The notes beneath the pieces are model-generated. The model saw only the letters and a program-made list of their open reading frames with translations, made no database searches and was not told the DNA's origin. From Diphasiastrum complanatum (Eukaryota > Streptophyta > Lycopodiopsida > Lycopodiales > Lycopodiaceae), in contig CM055098.1 in the NCBI GenBank assembly GCA_029204225.1, positions 1,863,106 to 1,927,105 of the forward strand: a stretch of DNA of 64,000 bases. Direction: 5' to 3'. A program made the position numbers and the translations under genes. Every line of letters begins with the position of its first letter. Positions within the stretch are counted from its first letter, which is position 1. Below are positions 59,533-64,000 of the stretch, in pieces.

Positions 59533-60013
59533 GACAGTCCACCTACTCTTGTACATACATTCATTGTAAAATGACGGCTACCTACTGCAGGATGGATGTA
59601 GTTAATTAAGTAGGTTAATGTCAACTTTCAAGTGCTGATCATCTGACTTCCAATCATCAAGGAAGATCTGCATTGGAGTCAGCGCACTGATCAGGCTATC
59701 ATCCTGTAGGCATTTTTGTTGCAAAGTGGTTAAGTTTAATTTTTTGAGTTTGGTAGTTAATTATCAACAAGTTGTCAACTGAAGTCTGTTTTTGCACCTT
59801 CTGTCTTGCGCCCAACTTCACGCTCTTGTACTCCATTTTTTATAATTATCAGAGTGCAAGTTTGTGTCTACATTCTAATTCTATTGTGCATTGTTGTATT
59901 ATTTGATCCATCTTGAATGCATAGTTGGTAATTGTCGCACTCCACACCACACCACACCACACCTGCTCACCACTTCCACTGCAAAATATGATTTTTCTTG
60001 ATTTCCTACATGA
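59533..60013 (+). mobile_element. possible copia LTR before the 60014 primer site
   Basis: The sequence before the primer site ends ttcctaca(tga), and a possible start tgacagtccacc lies near 59533. No second copy is present, so the limits are uncertain. A (CCACA)n run lies at about 59943-59962. Confidence 0.35.
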
Positions 60014-60270
60014 TGGTATCAGAGTAGGTGGCTCAGTAATCTGCGATTTTCATTGCGGATTCAGTTTTGTTTCTACCAAGACTTCATCTCAACAAGTGCG
60101 CAGCCAACAATAATCTGTTATTGTTGTTTCTACCAACAATATCGATACTATACCAGAATGGATTCTACTTCTAGCTCTTCTCTGATTAACAAGCTTGATG
60201 GAGAGAACTACCATTTTTGGAAGTTCAAGATGAAGGTCGTTTTACTAGCCAAGGAACTATGGGACATAGT
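60014..60270 (+). pseudogene. copia primer site and gag N-terminus
   Basis: tggtatcagag at 60014 is an initiator-Met-type primer site. At 60160 a gag starts: [20 protein letters not shown], then [20 protein letters not shown], close to the gag start at 25774 on the other strand. The gag is lost at about 60270, where minus-strand gypsy integrase begins. Confidence 0.82.
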
Positions 60271-61140
60271 TGATGGTCTAAGCGATGTTTCTAGCTTATG
60301 GAATACAACTGACCAAAAGTGACTTGTAAATTTAGGATCTCTATCACTAACTATACCAATTGGCAGTCCATAAAGCCTAAATAATCTTTCCACAAAGATC
60401 TAGGCTAAATCCAAAGCCTTAGCAGTTGACTTGACTGGAATTAAAGTAGCTAACTTTGTCGACCTTTCCACCACAACCCAAATAGAATTTTGGGCTTGGA
60501 TCCTTGGAAGTCCAACCACAAAATCCATAGATATACTTTTCCATCATTTTTGAGGAATATCTAGGGGATGCAACAACCCTCCAGTCTTCAAGCATTTAGC
60601 TTTGGCTAACTGACAAGGTCTACATCTAACCACATAAGACTCGACAAATTGCTTGAATTTTGGTTAATAAAACTCTCTTCTAACCAAGTCCAAAGTCCTA
60701 TGTATATGACCTGCATAGGGAACGTCATGACACTCATAAAGAATCCTCTTCCTAACTCATCATCCGCTGGTACACAAATTTTTCCATTTCAAAATAGTAA
60801 ACCACCTCGTATAGAGAACTGTTTTGCTATCTTCTTATCTTTCCTAGAAACCTGAGACCCCTATGAGTAAATCTCTATTCCACTCTCATTTTTTCCTATC
60901 TCCACCATCTTCTAGATGGGACCAAAATGAGAATCCGATTCACACCTCCCTCTTAGTGAAAGATATAGATCAGTGGAAATCTGGGTGAATGAAAGTTCAT
61001 TTAGTTTACCAATCCGACTAAGTGCATCCACAACTTGGTTAGAGCTTCCCTTGATATATCGGATCTCATGATCCTACATAAGCTTAGCCCAGCGAGCTTT
61101 ACAACCCCTTAGATTGTTCAGATTACAAAAGTACTTTAGA
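60265..61140 (-). pseudogene. gypsy integrase domain
   Basis: Minus-strand frames include SIWVVVERSTKLATLIPV-like and DFVVGLPR-like blocks (60480-60560), and [20 protein letters not shown] with [15 protein letters not shown] (60265-60390), the central catalytic-core region. Sequence after the LETSL block, where the third acidic residue would lie, is missing. Stops occur near 60400 and elsewhere. Confidence 0.85.
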
Positions 61141-61142
61141 GA

Positions 61143-61430
61143 CTAGTGATTTGTATACACTATAAACTGACTACCATAAAGGTAATGCCTCCAGGTTTTA
61201 AGTGCATGTATCATAGCAAATAACTCCTTCTCTTGAGTTGTGTAACACAACCGAGGCCCTGTGAGTTTCTTGCTTTCAAACTCTATGGGCCTATCATCCT
61301 GTAGAAGAACTGCTCCTATCGCCAAATCACTTGTGTTAGTTCGCAGGACATAAGGTATATCAGGATTCACGATCTGTAAAACAGGAGTTGAAGCAACCAT
61401 TTTCTTGAGTTTCTCAAAGCATTGGTCCAA
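61143..61430 (-). pseudogene. gypsy RNase H domain
   Basis: A 95-codon frame reads DQCFEKLKKMVASTPVLQIV, VLRTNTSDLAIGAVLLQDDR, PIEFESKKLTG, YTTQEKELFAMIHALKTWRH and YLYGSQFIVYTNH. The first catalytic residue, usually TDASD, is TNTSD here, and the last TDH is TNH; both changes are expected to be inactivating. Confidence 0.9.
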
Positions 61431-61595
61431 TTCATCATTCCACTCAATAGGCTCACTAGGTTGACCTCTTTTTTTTTTTATTAACTTTGTCTTTAGTCAA
61501 ATTAATTAAACGTAATGTCACTTTTGCATAATCCTCAATTGACTTACGAAAGAAAACTGTAAAACCGAGAAAATATTTAACTTCTCTAACTATCT

Positions 61596-62190
61596 TCAGT
61601 ATCGGCCATCAAGCACTGTCTTGACTTTACTCTCATCAATCTCCAACCCACTACGGGTGATCTTATGACCGAGGTACAACAACTCATGCTTAAAAAATTC
61701 ACATTTAGATTCCTTAGCATGCAGCTTCTCTCTTCTGAAAATTTGCAAGACAGTCTTAAGATGATGCAAATGCTCCTTAAGTGTTCTACTATAGATGAGG
61801 ATATCATCTAGGAATAAAACTACACATTGACCCAAATATGGACAAAAAAGATCGTTCACATCATCTGTTGAAATGTAGCAAGTGCATTCGTCAACCCAAA
61901 AGGAAGCACGCAAAATTCATAATGACCGAATCTCGTCCAAAAACCTGTCTTTTGCACATCATTCAGATGAATCCTAATCTAATGATAACTGGTTCTAAGA
62001 TCTATCTTTGTGAAGCATTTAGCTTCACTTAATCGATCTACTAGATCATCCATACGAGGCAAAGGATATTTATTTTTAATAGTTACCTTATTTAATCCCT
62101 TGTAGTGTGCACACAACCTAAAGCCTCCATCTTTCTTTGATTTAAGAAGAACAGGAGAACCAAGATGACTTACTTGGCTAAATATGACCC
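61596..62190 (-). pseudogene. gypsy reverse transcriptase domain
   Basis: Frame 61596-61913 contains CVVLFLDDILIYSRTLKEH, with the catalytic F-x-D-D block, and LHAKESKCEFFKHELLYLGH. Upstream, in other frames, come a [11 protein letters not shown]-like block (~61990) and [20 protein letters not shown] (~61880-61930). Confidence 0.9.
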
Positions 62191-62194
62191 ATTG

Positions 62195-62464
62195 TTAGGT
62201 AATTTTCAATTTGCTTAGTAATCTTTGTCTCTTCTTTTTGAGAGAAATTGTAAGGTTGTCAGAGATAGGGTGACTACCTGGAATTAACTCTAGCTTATGG
62301 TCAATCGATCTGGATGGCGATATTTCATGAGCTAATTCCTCTGGAAATACATCTTTAAATTCAGACAATATCCTATTCTTCTCAATCTGCTCCTGATCTA
62401 AGTATACAGAGTTAAGAATCTTTGACAATCCACAACTACTTAGATGCATTTCAGATAAATCCAA
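62195..62464 (-). pseudogene. gypsy protease-RT linker
   Basis: A frame with ILSEFKDVFPEELAHEISP, SRSIDHKLELIPGSHPIS, the conserved block just ahead of RT in gypsy pol (EF.DVFPEELP..P..R.IDH.IEL.PG). The following PYR motif has drifted to DNLT. Confidence 0.85.
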
Positions 62465-62499
62465 AATTGGCTTCGCAAATAAAGAATAAGCTTCATACT

Positions 62500-63500
62500 A
62501 TAAATCAAAAATTTCCATTACATTAGCAAATGAACTCATCCCAATTAGATGTACAAATTTGTCTCCAAATAACGTAACAATTTCTTTACCCTCCTGAAAC
62601 GAGAGAACATGCTTCTCAAAATCTATCTCAGGATGTTTATTATAACCACTCATATCCTAGAATTATGTCTGTACGTGCTAAATCTAAAACATGAAAATCT
62701 ATTAACTCTCTATGATCTTGGATCCAAACTGGAAGTCTTGGAACTTTAACAACCCACGTCTCCAACTCTGCACCTGAAGCTAGATATACTCGATACCTAC
62801 AATTACTTGCTTCAGTTTTCAGGCCAAGTTTCTACACAAGACTAGAGTTAATGAAATTATGAGCAGATCCACTATCCACTAAACTACTATTTTCATGTCC
62901 ATTCATAGTGATTTTCAAATAAAATAAATCATTTGGCAAGAATGAAGTAGTATTGAAAGAACAATCACACTCACAATTAACTTTATCAACTTAAGATTTT
63001 CTTTACTTGGCATCTCAATCACTTGAGGTGCACCTTTTTTTCAATCTAGGTAGAATTTCATAACGTGTCCAGGTTGACTACAATGGAAACACACATTGGT
63101 CCTTGTCTTTTTTCAAGACAAACACTTCTTTTGTCTAAATTCAGATGCATCTTGATCTAGTTCGTCAAAATACTTAGATTTTTTGTTACCACAAACTCGT
63201 AAAGAAAATCTTAAGTTGAAAATTAATAAAGTTAATTGTAAGTGTGATTGTTCTTTCAGTACTACTTCATTCTTGCCAAATGATTTATTTCATTTGAAAG
63301 GCACTGTGAATGGACATGAAGTATTTTAGTGGACAGTGGATTTACTCATAATTTCATTAAAACTGGTCCATGCTGACTACAATGGAAACACACATTGGTC
63401 CTTCTTGTCTTTTTTCGGGACAAACGCTTCTTTTGTCTAAATTCAGATGTAGCTTGATCTAGTTATCAAAATACTTAGATTTTTTGTTACCACGAACTCT
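62500..63500 (-). pseudogene. gypsy protease and zinc-knuckle region with inverted duplication
   Basis: Minus-strand frames between 62650 and 62900 show a DSGSAHNFIN-like active site (~62860-62890) and LASGAELETWVVKVPRLPVW (~62720-62790). A CCHC-type block lies at 63060-63110. The segment 62848-63010 reappears inverted at 63197-63362, and the block 63062-63195 reappears in direct orientation at 63368-63497. Confidence 0.75.
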
Positions 63501-63668
63501 TTTCTTTCTTTTTTTTGGTTGGGTCCGGATCATCCAGATGGATTAGCCTATAATTGCTTTCTAGATGCCACCACTGTGGAATCATACGCTTTCGTGACTC
63601 TTATGACGTCATCAAAGTTTGAAGCACATTACGCTTACACTCATTCTGATAATCTACGGGCAAAAAAC

Positions 63669-63947
63669 CTAGGATGAAAACTGCCACAGTGCCAGTTTTG
63701 CATCGAAAGAGAGAACTTTATTCCGTAAATCCATAAAATCTTGTAGGTACGAGTCTGAACTCTGAGTACCCATTTTGCAATCAACAAATCTTTGGTAAAA
63801 ATCTGAGTCATCTACAACCACAAAAAACTTTCTGAACACTTCCATAAACTCATCCCATGTGGTAGGTTTTGGTTGCAGATCATGCCCGCATGATGAAGCT
63901 TTCTCGCGGAAGAACAAAATAACACTCTCAATTTGTTTTTCCTTCAA
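63669..63947 (-). pseudogene. gypsy gag fragment
   Basis: A 92-codon minus-strand frame: PTTWDEFMEVFRKFFVVVDD, YQRFVDCKMGTQSSDSYLQD and FMDLRNKVLSFDAKL resemble the retrotransposon gag domain (W.EF...F...F.P...R......L.QG..SV..Y...F..L). It probably continues beyond 64000. Confidence 0.75.
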
Positions 63948-64000
63948 GAATTTTGTGTAGATTAAAAAAACCGGTCCACTTGATTAACCAATCATCTACA

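Larger units (their letters stand above)
60265..64000 (-). mobile_element. Ty3/gypsy retrotransposon (minus strand), truncated at both ends
   Basis: From right to left: gag (63669-63947), zinc knuckle and protease (62500-63500, rearranged), reverse transcriptase (61596-62464), RNase H (61143-61430) and integrase (to about 60265). It runs off the window on the right, so its 5' LTR is not seen. The integrase is cut at the left by the copia gag at 60270. The frames are broken throughout. Confidence 0.88.

Noticed and set aside
61838-62032. Plus-strand ORF of 64 codons
   Set aside because: It lies antisense to the gypsy reverse transcriptase region.

Overview
This is a window of nuclear DNA from a land plant. 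It is AT-rich, its few genes are intron-split, and most of it is nested, decayed LTR retrotransposons (Ty1/copia and Ty3/gypsy) plus microsatellites. The genes are of plant type: a cytosolic ribosomal protein gene with a telo-box (AAACCCTAG) ahead of a pyrimidine-rich leader, and a gene of the TPD1 family of secreted cysteine-rich ligands, which is specific to land plants. The species cannot be fixed from sequence alone. Two host genes in 64 kb, with kilobase-long introns, suggests a large, repeat-rich genome.

Layout. 1-950: promoter side of RPL37, with a perfect 53-bp tandem duplication. 1047-2786: RPL37 (four coding exons, 95 aa), with a five-unit, ~105-bp tandem repeat in intron 2. 2.8-5.4 kb: nothing recognised. 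5.4-9.4 kb: copia pieces (3' RNase H tail, a 926-bp LTR followed by a primer-binding site, a second 5'-truncated LTR, then gag/protease). 9374-16181: a nearly complete minus-strand copia element flanked by the 5-bp duplication caaga. It splits an older plus-strand copia whose reading frame resumes on the far side with its integrase. 16.5-20.8 kb: unassigned, with a GC-rich promoter-like island (18.55-19.05 kb) and long GA and CA microsatellites. 20802-27124: a minus-strand copia element with both LTRs but no room for an integrase; its left LTR is itself split by an 858-bp solo LTR with a cttcg duplication. Around it are motifs resembling a CACTA transposon. 27.2-36 kb: relics (copia RT, chromovirus tail and LTR, copia gag) in unassigned DNA.

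36.1-42.6 kb is the second host gene. A GC-richer promoter/leader region with GA and CT tracts is followed by a TPD1-like gene: signal-peptide exon 38374-38557, spacer exon 40479-40616, then two successive terminal exons (40777-41105 and 42304-42605). Each encodes a full six-cysteine domain, and both join the upstream exons in the same phase. This is the most interesting locus here, because it may make two different secreted ligands from one promoter.

43-64 kb is again transposon DNA: a copia LTR piece (44.4 kb), a plus-strand copia broken by a minus-strand copia (46.1-48.9 kb), a gypsy element with a tRNA-Asp-type primer site and a repeat-rich leader (49.4-54.3 kb), a copia RNase H plus LTR (54.8-56.0 kb) beside the primer site of another gypsy element, two copia gag starts (58.1 and 60.2 kb), and a minus-strand gypsy element (60.27 kb to the end) carrying an inverted duplication. 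Nearly all transposon frames are broken. I saw no tRNA, rRNA, CRISPR or organelle-derived segment.
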